A stretch of 64,000 nt of DNA, from positions 935,001 to 999,000 of the forward strand of contig CAUYUJ010014338.1 of the NCBI GenBank assembly GCA_963575745.1, in the 5' to 3' direction. Shown piece after piece: positions 1-10,116 of the stretch; position 1 is the first letter of the stretch; each line of letters opens with the position of its first letter. The stretch comes from Prorocentrum cordatum. Lineage: Eukaryota; Sar; Dinophyceae; Prorocentrales; Prorocentraceae. A model generated the notes under the pieces. The model did not search any database. It saw nothing but the letters and a program-made list of their open reading frames with translations, and was not told the DNA's origin. The position numbers and the translations under genes are program-made.

Positions 1-306
1 CTTTCTCATTTCCACCTCCCCCTCCCCCCCTTTCACTCACCCTGTTCGGATCCTTCCCGTTCCCCTCCTCCCCTTCCTCCTCCTTCACTTTCCTTCTTCC
101 TTCTCTATTCTCCTTCTCCCCCTCCTCCTCCTTTATCTCCTCTTCATCCTTCTCTTCCCTCCTCTCATCTCGTCCCCGCCTCCTCTTTTTCTCCTTCCTC
201 CCCTCCTTCCCCTCCTCCTCCTCTTTCCTCCTCCTCGATCCTCATCCCCCTCCTCCTCCCTCCATCCTCCTCCTCCTCCTCCTCCTCCTCCTCCTCCTCC
301 TCCTCC
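1..306. repeat. Polypyrimidine tract ending in a TCC microsatellite
   Basis: Almost every base is C or T on the plus strand. The last 40 or so bases are a nearly pure TCC run. It lies directly upstream of the spliced-leader remnant and the first gene. The open frame on the opposite strand (poly-Glu) is a by-product of the triplet repeat. Confidence 0.9.
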
Positions 307-317
307 TTTGGCTCAAG
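307..317 (+). other. DinoSL spliced-leader remnant
   Basis: TTTGGCTCAAG matches the last 11 bases of the dinoflagellate spliced leader exactly. It lies 100 bases upstream of the ATG at 418. In dinoflagellates such genomic remnants are known to result from reverse transcription and re-insertion of trans-spliced mRNA. The 5' half of the leader is not recognisable here. Confidence 0.6.
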
Positions 318-417
318 ACCATTCGAACGTTCTTTCTCCCCGCCGCACCGCGGCAAGGGCACTGCGCTCCCGCTAACCGTTAGGTCTGCAAGGTAAGGTC
401 TGCTTGTCGCAGAGAGG

Positions 418-2082
418 ATGGCGTCTACTGGCGCAAATCCTCCGCCTGCTGTGCAGGGCCTCGCGGGGACCGCCGGCGGTGGCGACGGTGCTAATCCTAC
501 GGGTGAAGCTCGTGGCCTCGGAGGCGTGGAGCTTGCTCTGACGACGGTCTTGGAGCCCGCGAACTATGCTGCAGGCAACGGCTGGGAGTGCGGGATTTGC
601 GCCGACAACTTCTGTGCTGGAAGCCATGGCGGTTTCCCAACGTTCGGCTGCGCATCATGCGGAACCGGCATGTGTCCGGGGTGCTCGGTGGCGGCGTGCG
701 CCATGACCGGTGCGCAGAGCGGCTGCGCGCGCATGGCGGGCGGGTGTCCGTACTGCCGGGCTGCGTGGGCGGAGCAATCTGTGCCCTTTTTTTGGTCGAG
801 CGGGGGCTCCATTCATCGTCGGGAAGGATGGTGCTCGCCAGGAACCGACGGGAACGCGGACGGGACACGGGCCGATCCTCTGCAGATCAGCGGCGACATG
901 CGCGCACTTTTGCGCGAGGTGCGCGCCGGCGCGAGGCCGGTGGACATGGGCGGGTCGTGCGAGGCGTGGGCCTGCGTGTGGCTTTCGGGGAAGCTCGACT
1001 GTCCTATAAAGCGGGTCATCATTGAGTCCGGTGAGGCTCGGTTCGCGTTGCAATGCTACCGCAACATGGCCGCTGCGGTTGTTCCCGCTTCACGGGCGGT
1101 GTTCGTGCCTCCTAAGTTCGGGAATGTGGCAGTCGTGCGGTTCGAGAACGGGCAGCTGATCGCCGCGATATCCGAGGGCCTCTACATCGACGGTAGCGTG
1201 AAGGCGATGCGGGAGATCGACTACCGCCCACTCGAAGGGACGCAGGGCCAGATCCGCGCAGTTGTGCCGCGCAGCATCTTCGCGGACCAGATCGCTGAGA
1301 TGGCGCGCGTGATGAACGTTACGGCAGAGCATCCGGACGAGCTGTTCCAGAACGTACGAGACGCTCTCGCGCAGGCGCCTTCAGGCGGTCGTGGGTATGA
1401 CTACGATGCGTACGTCGACATCGCGAACCACATTTCAAGGGTGTCCGAAGAGTCGGATCCGGATGCGCCGTGGTACTTGCTCGACGGCACTGGGCTTTAC
1501 CCCTTGTCGGGAGATTTTGATACGATGGGGTTCAGCGAAGTCGTGGACGTCGGCGCACGGTATGCCGTTGGAGCCGCGACCGGGGGCGGCTGCCGCTGCG
1601 GGTACGTGGCGCAGCTAGCCAAGCCGAACGGAGCCCCAGGCATTGTGCCCAGAGAGGCGGAGTACGTGCAGGCTGCAGCGCGCCCGTCGCTTGTGGATCG
1701 CACAGTCTCAGCGCCCAGCCCGAATGAGTTCGTCGAGTACGACGGGGGCGAATCCGCGCTCGGCTATGATTTGAAGGTCGGCCTGCAATGGTGCGATTTC
1801 GTCAAAGCCGTCCGTTACGTGGCAAATATTGGCGACGTCTCGAATGACGCGGTCGGGCCGCTCTCCACTCCGGGGTGTGCGCGCATGTCGAGTGGGATAT
1901 CACTTTCATTGGTGGGATATCGACTCAATTTGGCGAATTCGCGAATTTGTTGGGTTTTGTCAATTCGGCGCTTCATTATCATTTCGAATTTTGGGCAACT
2001 GGCTCGTTCTTACACTTTCGGCCATGCCGACTTTGCAGATTGGAGAAACCATGCAAAAGCTCTTGTCTTTAGATATCGATAA
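418..2082 (+). CDS. RING-like zinc-finger protein, 3' end replaced by LINE sequence
   Basis: The 554-residue frame starts at the first ATG after the spliced-leader remnant. Residues 58-113 hold a dense cysteine cluster (C58, C61, C66, C78, C81, C86, C89, C94, C103, C110, C113) ending in CPYC, which resembles a RING or treble-clef zinc finger and could bind zinc and act in ubiquitin transfer or protein contacts. The rest (about 120-480) is unrecognised but has normal amino-acid composition. From about base 1880 (residue 488) the base composition drops in GC and the protein turns into unlikely sequence, so the natural C-terminus is probably lost by insertion of the downstream element. The family is unknown. 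The coding call is firm up to about 1870; the RING assignment is tentative. Confidence 0.75.
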   Translation: MASTGANPPPAVQGLAGTAGGGDGANPTGEARGLGGVELALTTVLEPANYAAGNGWECGICADNFCAGSHGGFPTFGCASCGTGMCPGCSVAACAMTGAQSGCARMAGGCPYCRAAWAEQSVPFFWSSGGSIHRREGWCSPGTDGNADGTRADPLQISGDMRALLREVRAGARPVDMGGSCEAWACVWLSGKLDCPIKRVIIESGEARFALQCYRNMAAAVVPASRAVFVPPKFGNVAVVRFENGQLIAAISEGLYIDGSVKAMREIDYRPLEGTQGQIRAVVPRSIFADQIAEMARVMNVTAEHPDELFQNVRDALAQAPSGGRGYDYDAYVDIANHISRVSEESDPDAPWYLLDGTGLYPLSGDFDTMGFSEVVDVGARYAVGAATGGGCRCGYVAQLAKPNGAPGIVPREAEYVQAAARPSLVDRTVSAPSPNEFVEYDGGESALGYDLKVGLQWCDFVKAVRYVANIGDVSNDAVGPLSTPGCARMSSGISLSLVGYRLNLANSRICWVLSIRRFIIISNFGQLARSYTFGHADFADWRNHAKALVFRYR

Positions 2083-3088
2083 GCAGAAAAGACTGAGAGA
2101 CGATGCTCGGATGGTAGACGAAGACAAAGAAAATCAGCAAGAGGCCTCGAAGGCTATGAGAACACTGGCGGCCAAGGGTTCTGCTAAGGGTACGGGCCTG
2201 GGAGAGAATGGTTCAATTTCTTCAGGGGCTGTCTCGACAGCCACAGGGGCTGACGGATTTTTGGTGCAACTCGAGTCGCTTCTAGATAAAAAGATCGCTC
2301 CCATCAAGGACCGTATCGATTCGTTACAACTGGACGTATTGGGAACTCAAAAGGCGTTGGCTCAGGAATTCTCAGTAGCCGTCACTTTGATCAATGACCA
2401 CGAAGTAAAGCTTGCCAACCTTGAGGCAGGTGAGACCGAGGTGCAGAAAGCCTTCAACGAAAGGATTCTGGCTGTCGAACTGGAGCAGAAGTCCCTGCGC
2501 GCAGAAATGGCAGCCAAACAACTAGAAAGCCAGTCAAGCCAGGGTTCCTCCAGGAAAAAGGGTCCGCCATGGGCCAGCACCCCAAGAGCAGATAGAGACA
2601 TCTTCATTCTCACCAACTTGGGCTGGAATCTCAAGAAGCAGGAGGCTCTGGAAAAGGCGCGGGCGATCCTTCGCCGAGCAGACGTTCCCCAGCCCACGCA
2701 TATTGTTGCACCATTTGGATATGGGAGTTGCGTTGAGATCAAATGGAGTTCGATTGCGGTGGGACTTCAAGCGGCAGCTACGATCCGTGATCTCAAGATC
2801 CCTGGGTACTTGGAAAATTTGATCTGGTGTGGACAGATCAGTACTAAGGAGGAGCGGGGCCCAGCAAAATTGTTCAAGACAGTTTCAGGTGCACTGGAAA
2901 AGGCAATGGGAGATCGCACAGACAGTTACGTGATTTGTTCTCGGACTCGAAAATTTTTCGTCTTGGACCATCAGATAGGTGTTATCAAGGATGGGGAATT
3001 TCAGTGGCACGAGTCTCTCAAGGAGATCCCCGATGAAGCGCTCCGCAAGACGCTGAAAGACACCATCGACGAGGCACTCTCTCTATGA
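2024..3088 (+). CDS. LINE ORF1-like protein (coiled coil plus RNA-binding-like domain)
   Basis: The ATG at 2024 gives 354 residues. An acidic/lysine-rich N-terminus is followed by heptad-rich helices (about 80-180) typical of a trimerising coiled coil. A compact alpha/beta region (about 195-345, beginning near DRDIFILTNLG) resembles the RRM-like nucleic-acid binding part of ORF1 proteins. In LINEs ORF1 coats the element RNA and acts as a chaperone. The stop TGA at 3086 is followed in the same frame by the start of the endonuclease domain, so ORF1 and the endonuclease are separated by a single stop codon. The assignment rests on position and architecture, not on a recognised family motif. Confidence 0.65.
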   Translation: MPTLQIGETMQKLLSLDIDKQKRLRDDARMVDEDKENQQEASKAMRTLAAKGSAKGTGLGENGSISSGAVSTATGADGFLVQLESLLDKKIAPIKDRIDSLQLDVLGTQKALAQEFSVAVTLINDHEVKLANLEAGETEVQKAFNERILAVELEQKSLRAEMAAKQLESQSSQGSSRKKGPPWASTPRADRDIFILTNLGWNLKKQEALEKARAILRRADVPQPTHIVAPFGYGSCVEIKWSSIAVGLQAAATIRDLKIPGYLENLIWCGQISTKEERGPAKLFKTVSGALEKAMGDRTDSYVICSRTRKFFVLDHQIGVIKDGEFQWHESLKEIPDEALRKTLKDTIDEALSL

Positions 3089-3097
3089 GAGGCCTAC

Positions 3098-3790
3098 GTG
3101 AGGGGCCTCGTTTGTGCACTCAATGTGCAGGGCAAGTGGGCCGACGAGACTCAAATGCAAGCCAACCTAGATTTGCTCGAGCTGAAGTGCTGGGGCTTAA
3201 TTTGTATCTTAGAGGCGGATTTCAAGGGCTGCCTTCAAAACGATGGGCTACTACGCCCTGTTTTCAATGGCCATGCTTACTACCGCCATCACTCTGGCCC
3301 TGGGTGTAGGGCCATGGGCGTGATGTGCACAAATCTCTGAGAAAACGTGTGAAAGACATTGTCTGCGATTGGAGATCTATCCGTGTTGATCTTCGTCCTG
3401 ACTGTCTCGATGGATGCCACCATCATGCCAGATCCGTTCTCTTCTCTCATCTTGCCCATGATTTTTTCCATGATTCTCTAAACTGTGCCATCCAACTTGG
3501 TCGATCCCGCCCTGTGGGGTCTACTCTCTCCTGGTTGGGGGACATGAATGCCGATCAAGGCAACGGAGACCAAAAATTCCGATCGTTCTGCGAAGCCTGT
3601 TCCTACCTCGATCTCCATTGGTGCCCTCTCAGGTTCCAAGAGACTTCCATGCAATTCACTAGGAAGCCCGATGGTGAGCAGGCGCTTTCTCAAGCCAACA
3701 GCACGATCGATCACATTGCTCTCGCCAGGAGTGATCTCTTTTGACTGTTTCGCCTGCTGGGCAGGCGTCCCAGGGGACCATGCCCTTATT
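3098..3790 (+). pseudogene. APE-type endonuclease domain of the LINE, frame-broken
   Basis: The pieces of an apurinic-like endonuclease can be read across frames. RGLVCALNVQGKW (3098 on) corresponds to the N-terminal strand, LICILEADF to the catalytic Glu region, LGDMNADQ (about 3535-3560) to the GDFN motif, IDHIALARSDLF (about 3710-3744) to the strand before the last motif, and GDHALIGCDV (about 3775-3805) to the final SDH motif. The frame changes near 3325-3340 and near 3725-3745, and the middle portion is poorly conserved. The enzyme nicks target DNA for target-primed reverse transcription; this copy should not make an intact one unless the breaks are sequencing errors. Confidence 0.7.
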
Positions 3791-6037
3791 GGCTGTGATG
3801 TCCTGGCCTTTCACCAGCAGGTTCGCAAGAGAAGACCTCTCCTGTGGACTCCTACAAACATTTTGGAGGTTAGGAAGATCGCCCAGGGTCTGTTTCCCGA
3901 ATCAGCGGAACTTATTCGTCTAAATGACGAAGAACAGCCCGATTCGTGTGCGGTCAGGTATCATGATCCAAGGGACCTCACCCTCTCCTTTGATTTCTGG
4001 GAAAACATGTTGGGCCAGGTTTATGAAGCGACTCAGGCTCTCCCAAGGAGTTTTAGGAGATTTGCCGAAGAGCCATTTTGGGTCAAGAGTCTCAGGACAC
4101 GGTTCAACTCCGAACTTAACGAAGCCACGAGGGTCGCCTTGGGTCAGCTCCTCTTGAAAGCTCTTAAGATAACCAAACTTCAACGCGATTTGGCTCAGGT
4201 TGCGCTCAACGCTTCTCAAGGAAAACGGGTCTGGGCCTCCCGCAAGTCTCTCCTACCCATTTTGGGTTTCTGTGTAGATCAAGTCAAGATTTTTGAAGTG
4301 GACCGCTGTACCACACTGGTTGCTGAAGAATACAGCGAGAGGTGGGGACTCTCAGAATCGGAGCGTCAGGAGGACATCGCCTGGCTTCGTTCTTTGGGTT
4401 TCTTCAACTTCTACGACGACCCCATCATTCCCTCCTTGCTAGAGGACGCGCTGGACGACATTAAGGCCCCCCGAAAGATCGACACAGAGTTCGCCTGTAC
4501 GGCTGTTGTAAAAGCTTCGGGCTGGTCCCAAAGGCTCACGGGGTGTATACAGGCCTGCTTAGGCGACCCCGAATTTTGGAACGACGTCACATTCGGGGGC
4601 CACCTGGGTAACAAGATCAAGGGTTTTGGAACCCCTTCTCAAACTAGAGTTGTCATTCCTCAGCCTGCAATTGCCAAGATTGGGCACGCATATGTGGCAA
4701 GGGCCATTCTGCCAGTTCTGGATTCATACACTGATTCCAAAGGTCTCAAGGGTCTGATTTTTGGGCTCAGCAAAGGTGGACAATTACAGGAACTTCACAC
4801 GAGTGTCTATCACATTTTAGAATATGGCCGAGATCACTTTAACAAAGGAATGGTTGGGATTACTGATATCAAAGCTCACCACGACCAGATTCGTTATGGT
4901 TTGGTACTACGGAGTCTATTGGGACGGGGAGTCCCTCTTTTCTTAGCAGTGGGCTGCATCAGGTTGCACAGGAACCCTCGAGTTTCCATCTCACTTTTGG
5001 ACTCAAACACTGGGATTATCCAAAGAGACCGTGGGTTGATGCAAGGAGCTGGGACGGCATGCATACTGGCGCGCGTTTCCGTAGAAGATTGTTTCGCCTC
5101 CACCCTAGAGAAAATCACCCATTCTTCTTTGGGAATCTCTATCCGTTGCGAGCAGTTGGGCTTTGATTTCAGGATTGCTCTTCTCAGCTGGTCAGACAAT
5201 ATCTTCGTGGTGGCGTCCTCGGAACAAGACCTTGCAACTCTGACCGCACTGGTAGAGTCGGAGCTCTGGAATGAACATCGGCTCAAACTCAAAGACGATC
5301 GGGAAATCCTTCCGGCATACCCCTACTTCTTTCAAGGATACAAGTGGTCTGATCCCTTTGGGAAAACTTGGTCTGTAGTACCGGAGGCCAAGGTGCTGGG
5401 CCCAATTCTCTCCGCCACTGGTTCCTGTCACGAAGATGTCAAGCAGGGTATTTCACAGATCAACAAAGCCTTTTGGGCTAACAGTAGGTTCTTGATTAAC
5501 GAGCAAATCCCCATGTCTAAACGTCTCTCTAAACTTAACTGTATGGCGGGGGGGATTATCCGTTCCAGAGGTGCTGCCTGGGTCCCTTGTAAGACGACGG
5601 CGGATTTGATTACCAAGGCCCAGAATCAATGTATCAGGATCATGTTGAAACTCAGAAGGCTCCCGGGGGAATCTCCCGAACAATTCAGTTTACGCAGAAA
5701 TCGCAAAACCAAGGGGTTCAAAGAGGTCTCATGGGCTATTTTCCATTTGGATTCTGCTATTAGTTGGGTTTCACACATGCAAAGACATCCAGAAGATTTT
5801 TCGTCGAGGCTGTTTCAATATTGCAAGCATTGGGTCATTCAGAATCGCTCCTTTGACAACTTTGGTGGCAGCCGTACCCACTCTCGCTCGCATAGGGGGT
5901 ACGTTTTCAGGTATGACAAGGATGCCTGGACCACCTTATTTTCTCCACAGGGCTCTCGGGACAAAAAGTTTCGTTTGGGCCTTGCTAAAGAAATGCTTGA
6001 TTGGGTTCGGCAACCGCTTCACCTTCGCCTTCAGTAG
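3745..6037 (+). CDS. Reverse transcriptase of the LINE
   Basis: One continuous frame of about 760 residues. The linker region begins after the endonuclease GDH motif. Motif A is TDIKAHHDQIRYGLVLRSL (about 4860-4915) with the catalytic Asp. Motif B is GLMQGAGTACILARV (about 5035-5080). Motif C is LSWSDNIFVV (about 5185-5215). A motif E-like KVLGPILS lies near 5390. The C-terminal part has RRNRKTKGF followed by W and H residues, like the tail of dinoflagellate LINE proteins as I remember them. The usual ADD of motif C reads SDN, so the second Asp is Asn. The product copies element RNA at the nicked target. The open frame extends upstream to 3548, but that part overlaps the endonuclease in another frame. 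Confidence 0.85.
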
Positions 6038-6119
6038 CCATCGGCTCTGTCTGGTGCAACCCAGACACACATTTGCTATCGTACTGGGCCCAGCGGGGCC
6101 ACCTTTACTTTCACCACGG

Positions 6120-6350
6120 ACACCTGTTTACCTTTTTTGTGTCGTCATGTTTTCTTTTTTGGTTTTTTCTTTTTTGTGTTTCTTTTTTGTTTTGTTTTGG
6201 GTTTTTTCTTGTTTTTTTCTTTTTGTATCTGTCTTCTCTCTGGTTATTGTTGTTTCTTTTTTTTTTTTGTTGTTTTTTTCTTTGTTTTTGTTTTTTTTTT
6301 TTTTTTGCTTTTTTTATTTTTTTTTTTTTCTTGTTCCCCTCTCAGGATCT
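6120..6350 (+). repeat. T-rich low-complexity spacer inside the LINE
   Basis: A run of about 230 bases is dominated by T with scattered G and C. It separates the reverse transcriptase stop from the next reading frame. It could be the degraded 3' tail of one element or a spacer within it. The Phe-rich translations through it are not protein-like. Confidence 0.85.
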
Positions 6351-6447
6351 GGATTTGATTGGGAATCAGATTCAGCCGACTATCCCCCTTTTCTTTGGTT
6401 TCGATCGCCACGCCTTAGATCGCTGGGCTCGGAAGCGTCTGGTTAAG

Positions 6448-7521
6448 ATGGAAACGAAGCCCGTGCTTACCTCGAATGAGAAGAAGGTCAAGCTGCAGAA
6501 GAAGCTCGAACAGAAAAAGGAGGACCAAGCGAGGACAGTCGAGTTCAAGAATCAGGGTCTCAAAGCCAAAGCATCCTCCAGTGCTGACCCTCGCGAAGCC
6601 AGGACACTCCCCACGCCGCCCCCAGCACCTGTGCACAGGGGAGACTCTGCGTCTCGGAGCCGTTCACCGATTGCCAGGAAGATGCAGTACTCAGGTGGGT
6701 TCAAGAAACAACTGCAGGGTGGCGGGTCGGGGTCGAAGCCCGAGTCGGATGATGCCTTACCAGAGACGCAGGACTACCGCGGGGAAACACCTGTCAAACC
6801 TGTGGGCGGCACTACCTGGGAAGTACCGTCTTCGGGATCACCAGACTCCAGGAGTTCCTCCTCTGGCTCTGAAGCGGAAGTCGACTCGCCTGACCGAAGG
6901 TCGCAGCCTGCTCCAAAGAGCTGGGAACAGGATAAGAAGCCCTGGATCAGCAAGTTGGGCCCTCCAGTGCTGAAGTCCCAGTTGGAGTACGATCATTCTG
7001 GATGCCCAATTTTCGCCCCAAAGGGCGGCACAGACCATACCAGCTCAAGGCGCTACATTATGGTTTTCGTTCCCCAGCTTACAGGTTTGAACACCTTCAA
7101 GGCCAAGGTCGGGGAACACTTCCAAATCATCACAGTTCGTGAGCTTACACCTTTCATCATCGATAATCAAGGTCCACTGATTTCAGACAGTATCCCAGTT
7201 TTGGGAGAGCACGGCTATCTCACTACCAGGGACGTCACGAAGATTCTCTGGCACTTTGGGCTCAACACGTTTCGTTCCAAGGATATCCATCTGTTCAATG
7301 CGCGGTTTTATACCAAAGAAGCGTTCATTGGCCCAGAGGTCTGCCCTAAGAAGGAGAGGCTACACGACAAATCTCAGATCTTCGCTGGCAGCTGCATTGT
7401 TGCACTCCTCTACGTCAAGGACATGTTTGAAGATGTTGGAGATCTTATCACGGTGGAGTCTGGCAATAACGGTGCCAATGTAAGGTGCCATCTGCTTTGC
7501 AAACCTCGTTTCCTGATGTGA
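6448..7521 (+). CDS. Unrecognised protein in the LINE 3' region (357 residues)
   Basis: The ATG at 6448 starts a Lys-rich basic segment (KKVKLQKKLEQKKEDQ). A Ser/Pro-rich disordered stretch follows (about 40-160, with SRSRSPIARK). A folded C-terminal half (about 165-357) begins near KPWISKLGPPVLKSQL and contains RRYIMVFVPQLTGL and NVRCHLLCKPRFLM. Composition and codon use match ORF1 and RT rather than the GC-rich flanking genes. Extra ORFs after RT are unusual for APE-type LINEs. It could be an additional element protein with a basic nucleic-acid binding N-terminus. I recognise no family. Confidence 0.6.
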   Translation: METKPVLTSNEKKVKLQKKLEQKKEDQARTVEFKNQGLKAKASSSADPREARTLPTPPPAPVHRGDSASRSRSPIARKMQYSGGFKKQLQGGGSGSKPESDDALPETQDYRGETPVKPVGGTTWEVPSSGSPDSRSSSSGSEAEVDSPDRRSQPAPKSWEQDKKPWISKLGPPVLKSQLEYDHSGCPIFAPKGGTDHTSSRRYIMVFVPQLTGLNTFKAKVGEHFQIITVRELTPFIIDNQGPLISDSIPVLGEHGYLTTRDVTKILWHFGLNTFRSKDIHLFNARFYTKEAFIGPEVCPKKERLHDKSQIFAGSCIVALLYVKDMFEDVGDLITVESGNNGANVRCHLLCKPRFLM

Positions 7522-8446
7522 CCGAGGCAGTTCAGAAGATACAGCTAAAGTGTTTCTTCCCTTCGGGTCCTCAGCTCTCTTTTTGGTTCAACTCTGGATC
7601 AATCTGGGGTTACAAGGGCGTTCAGTGGGACCCCAGGCCATTTCTCTGAGGCAGGGATTAAGTTCTGCTCTCCTCAACACGTCCGTCAGGGCCAAAGTAG
7701 TGGGGTCGATTCTTGCTTTGCCCACAGCCTCGATGGGACATTTCTTAACTTGGGATTGCTTCGCTCTTAGTTTGGCCCTTCATTTCAGTTCAAAACGGGC
7801 TTGGATGGGATTGCCAATTTCATCACTTTGCCAGGATTATGGCTTTCGTTTCAATCTGGGAATGCTTGGGATTACAAGTGTCTCAGGGCATTAGGCCTCC
7901 AGGTCACTTCTCATGAGCTGGGACTGCATCATATTCTTCTCAATTCGGCTGACGGGGTTAAGTGGGGTTGTTTCTCACTCTTTGCCCAAGTCCTCGAAGT
8001 TTCAAGTTCCTCCTTGGGGTAGTTTGGCGATCAGTTCGCTTCTTCACTTCAGTATAAATGGGTTTGGCCTGGGATTGTTAATCTCACTTCGCTGGCCAGG
8101 ACGATGACTGCCGTCCGATCCCTGATAAAGTGCATCTCTTTTCTCTATCTCACCATCTTTTGAATCCACATCTTTCGGTTGTTCTGTTGTCCTGGCTGCT
8201 TTCTGTAGTCATTTTGGTTCAATTCGCTTTGCCCGTTCTGCTCCAACCTCTTCTCAAGTTATCTGGGAACATACTCTCATGCTTGCCCCTCAGAGGGTCG
8301 TCAGGCCATGGAATTCAAAGTCCCTCCAGTGCTGTATCTTCGAGGCGTGGGCATCCGCCTGCCCACGTGCACTGGCAATCGAAAGTTCCGAGATCGTTCC
8401 TGTAAATTCAGGATCATACAACCCACGGAAATGCGTCACACTCCAC
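7522..8446 (+). other. Non-coding stretch of the LINE
   Basis: There is no long protein-like frame. Related short phrases recur in degenerate form (for example TTGGTTCAA followed by CTGGG near 7580 and 8217, and GGGATTGC near 7745 and 7807), suggesting decayed internal duplications. An open frame upstream of 8447 continues into the next ORF but lacks an ATG. Confidence 0.5.
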
Positions 8447-9148
8447 ATGTATGAGAAGGGGCGCGAATTCGAGATACCTCTCAGGCAGCTATGGAATCTC
8501 TTTGAGGAATTTTTCTCAAGTAAGGCATGCAAGGACCTTATTGGGATCGTGGGAATTGCAGTACGCTCTATGTCTTTTGTACAGATCAAGACAATGTCAT
8601 ACAAGGGCGCAGTGTTCTACGACAACCGCTGGTCAGATCCTGGGAATTTCATTTACACTGTCTGGTGGAATATTTGGGGTCAAATGGCCAGGTATCTTCA
8701 AAGACGACAACCTACCAGTGCCTCGTCCAAGTCCATGGAGGAGCTTCGCTCAGTCGCTGGTCGTGTCACCGACGCACAGAGGATGGTCCGAGAGCGGTGG
8801 AACAGGGAACCCGACACTTCTCGATGGCTAGAGCTTATTGGAGATTTGATGGAGCTAGGGTTGGGAGCGGGGTATGTTGACCCAGATCGGTTCTGGAACA
8901 TAATTCAGGGGATTTCTCCCATCATCTGCTCCATTCGGTCTATTTTGACGTTTGCTGATCAACGTGGGTCTTTTGCTAGGACCGGGAAAGACCGTCGCCT
9001 TTTTCGCGGCCCATGTGCACCTCACACTCGGAAGTTTGCCGTGGCAATGTTTCACGGAATGCAAGTGCACAAATTTAATGTTACGGAATCTTCAGAGGTC
9101 TGGGTATCTTACCTAATTGCGGCCTCAGAGAACAGGCTCCAATACTAA
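8447..9148 (+). CDS. Unrecognised protein in the LINE 3' region (233 residues)
   Basis: The frame is open from 8279, but the first ATG is at 8447 (MYEKGREFEIPLRQLW). Hydrophobic and aromatic residues are spread as in a globular protein (FIYTVWWNIWGQMARYL). A charged helical region follows (SMEELRSVAGRVTDAQRMV), then a Cys/His-bearing C-terminus. Composition matches the RT frame. No family recognised; it could be a further domain of the element's polyprotein or a captured gene. Confidence 0.5.
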   Translation: MYEKGREFEIPLRQLWNLFEEFFSSKACKDLIGIVGIAVRSMSFVQIKTMSYKGAVFYDNRWSDPGNFIYTVWWNIWGQMARYLQRRQPTSASSKSMEELRSVAGRVTDAQRMVRERWNREPDTSRWLELIGDLMELGLGAGYVDPDRFWNIIQGISPIICSIRSILTFADQRGSFARTGKDRRLFRGPCAPHTRKFAVAMFHGMQVHKFNVTESSEVWVSYLIAASENRLQY

Positions 9149-9470
9149 TGGAGCGGGGGTATCTGACACCCCACGGAATTTGCATTTGGGTCTGTATCGA
9201 GACCTCTTTGTGTTCTCCTCTCCCCTCTTTGCCTCCCACCTCGGGGATTGGCTGGCACCAGGAGATGTCACTTGTGCGATTCTATCTGGGACCCGCCTGG
9301 TCCATGCGATCTTAGGGACACCGTGGCTTCGCAACAATCCCTCCTTCCTCGGGATGCCTCTGTGTTTTGGGACTCGAGTCTGTTTTTCTCTCTTGGGGTT
9401 TGGGGGGATGGGCCCCTCCCCTTCCCTTGCCTCCTGTCGGCTCCTGCAGTCTCGGGCTCAAGCTTTCGGT

Positions 9471-9797
9471 ATGCTACTTCCCAAGGCGTCGGACCCTCAC
9501 GTTATCTTTCAGGGGAAGCTTTGCAGGTCTAAACGCAAAGTCTGCTTCCTGTCTAAACAAGATCTTGAGGCACTCTCATACTGCTCTACGCTGCTATTCC
9601 AAAGGGTGGTCAAGTTGCCGGCTCGGTTTCTTATACCATCGGACCTTGGTGGTCCTCATTTCACTTATGACTGGTGCAAAATCCCGCTTTTCAAAGCTTG
9701 TCGGGACAGCGGCTTTAATGGACTGTATGTCAACGTTCAGGGTCCCGACGAAAGGGTTCGGAGAGTTCCTTGGAAAGAACTGGCTGCTGGTCAGTAG
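9471..9797 (+). CDS. Unrecognised small reading frame (108 residues)
   Basis: The ATG at 9471 opens a frame with protein-like composition (QGKLCRSKRKVCFLSKQDL, then HFTYDWCKIPLFKACRDSG, ending KELAAGQ). The following frame at 9871 is similar in style but in another phase, so the two may be one gene with a frameshift. Function unknown. Confidence 0.4.
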   Translation: MLLPKASDPHVIFQGKLCRSKRKVCFLSKQDLEALSYCSTLLFQRVVKLPARFLIPSDLGGPHFTYDWCKIPLFKACRDSGFNGLYVNVQGPDERVRRVPWKELAAGQ

Positions 9798-9870
9798 CCG
9801 TTTCGCCTCAAACCCTGACGGGAACTCTCGTCCGAGACGGCTGGGAAACATCCATATCCAATTCCAGGGG

Positions 9871-10116
9871 ATGGCCAAACGCAGCCTTCCAGTCAAGCTA
9901 GCCGCTAAGAAGCGTCTCAAGTGGACACACGGCTCAGGAGGAATGTGGAACTACTGTGAAGAGGAAAAAGTCTACACCAAAGTCTGGTATACGGAGTACT
10001 ATGACACGTGGTTCGACCCCGAATCGGGCTGGCCTCACCCAGTTGTATGGTACCTGTCTGACTACTGGTGGGACGGAGACTTCTTTGTGGAAAAGTGGCT
10101 TTGGAAGTATCCGTGA
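9871..10116 (+). CDS. Unrecognised Tyr/Trp-rich tail (81 residues)
   Basis: The ATG at 9871 begins MAKRSLPVKLAAKKRLK, a basic segment. The C-terminal 45 residues are unusually rich in Tyr and Trp (VYTKVWYTEYYDTWF, WYLSDYWWDGDFFVEKWLW). The aromatic spacing looks selected rather than random. It may be the C-terminus of the preceding frame after a frameshift. Confidence 0.4.
   Translation: MAKRSLPVKLAAKKRLKWTHGSGGMWNYCEEEKVYTKVWYTEYYDTWFDPESGWPHPVVWYLSDYWWDGDFFVEKWLWKYP

Noticed and set aside
6001-6447. Upstream extension of the 6448 ORF through a Phe-rich stretch
   Set aside because: The part before the ATG at 6448 is T-homopolymer translation, not protein.
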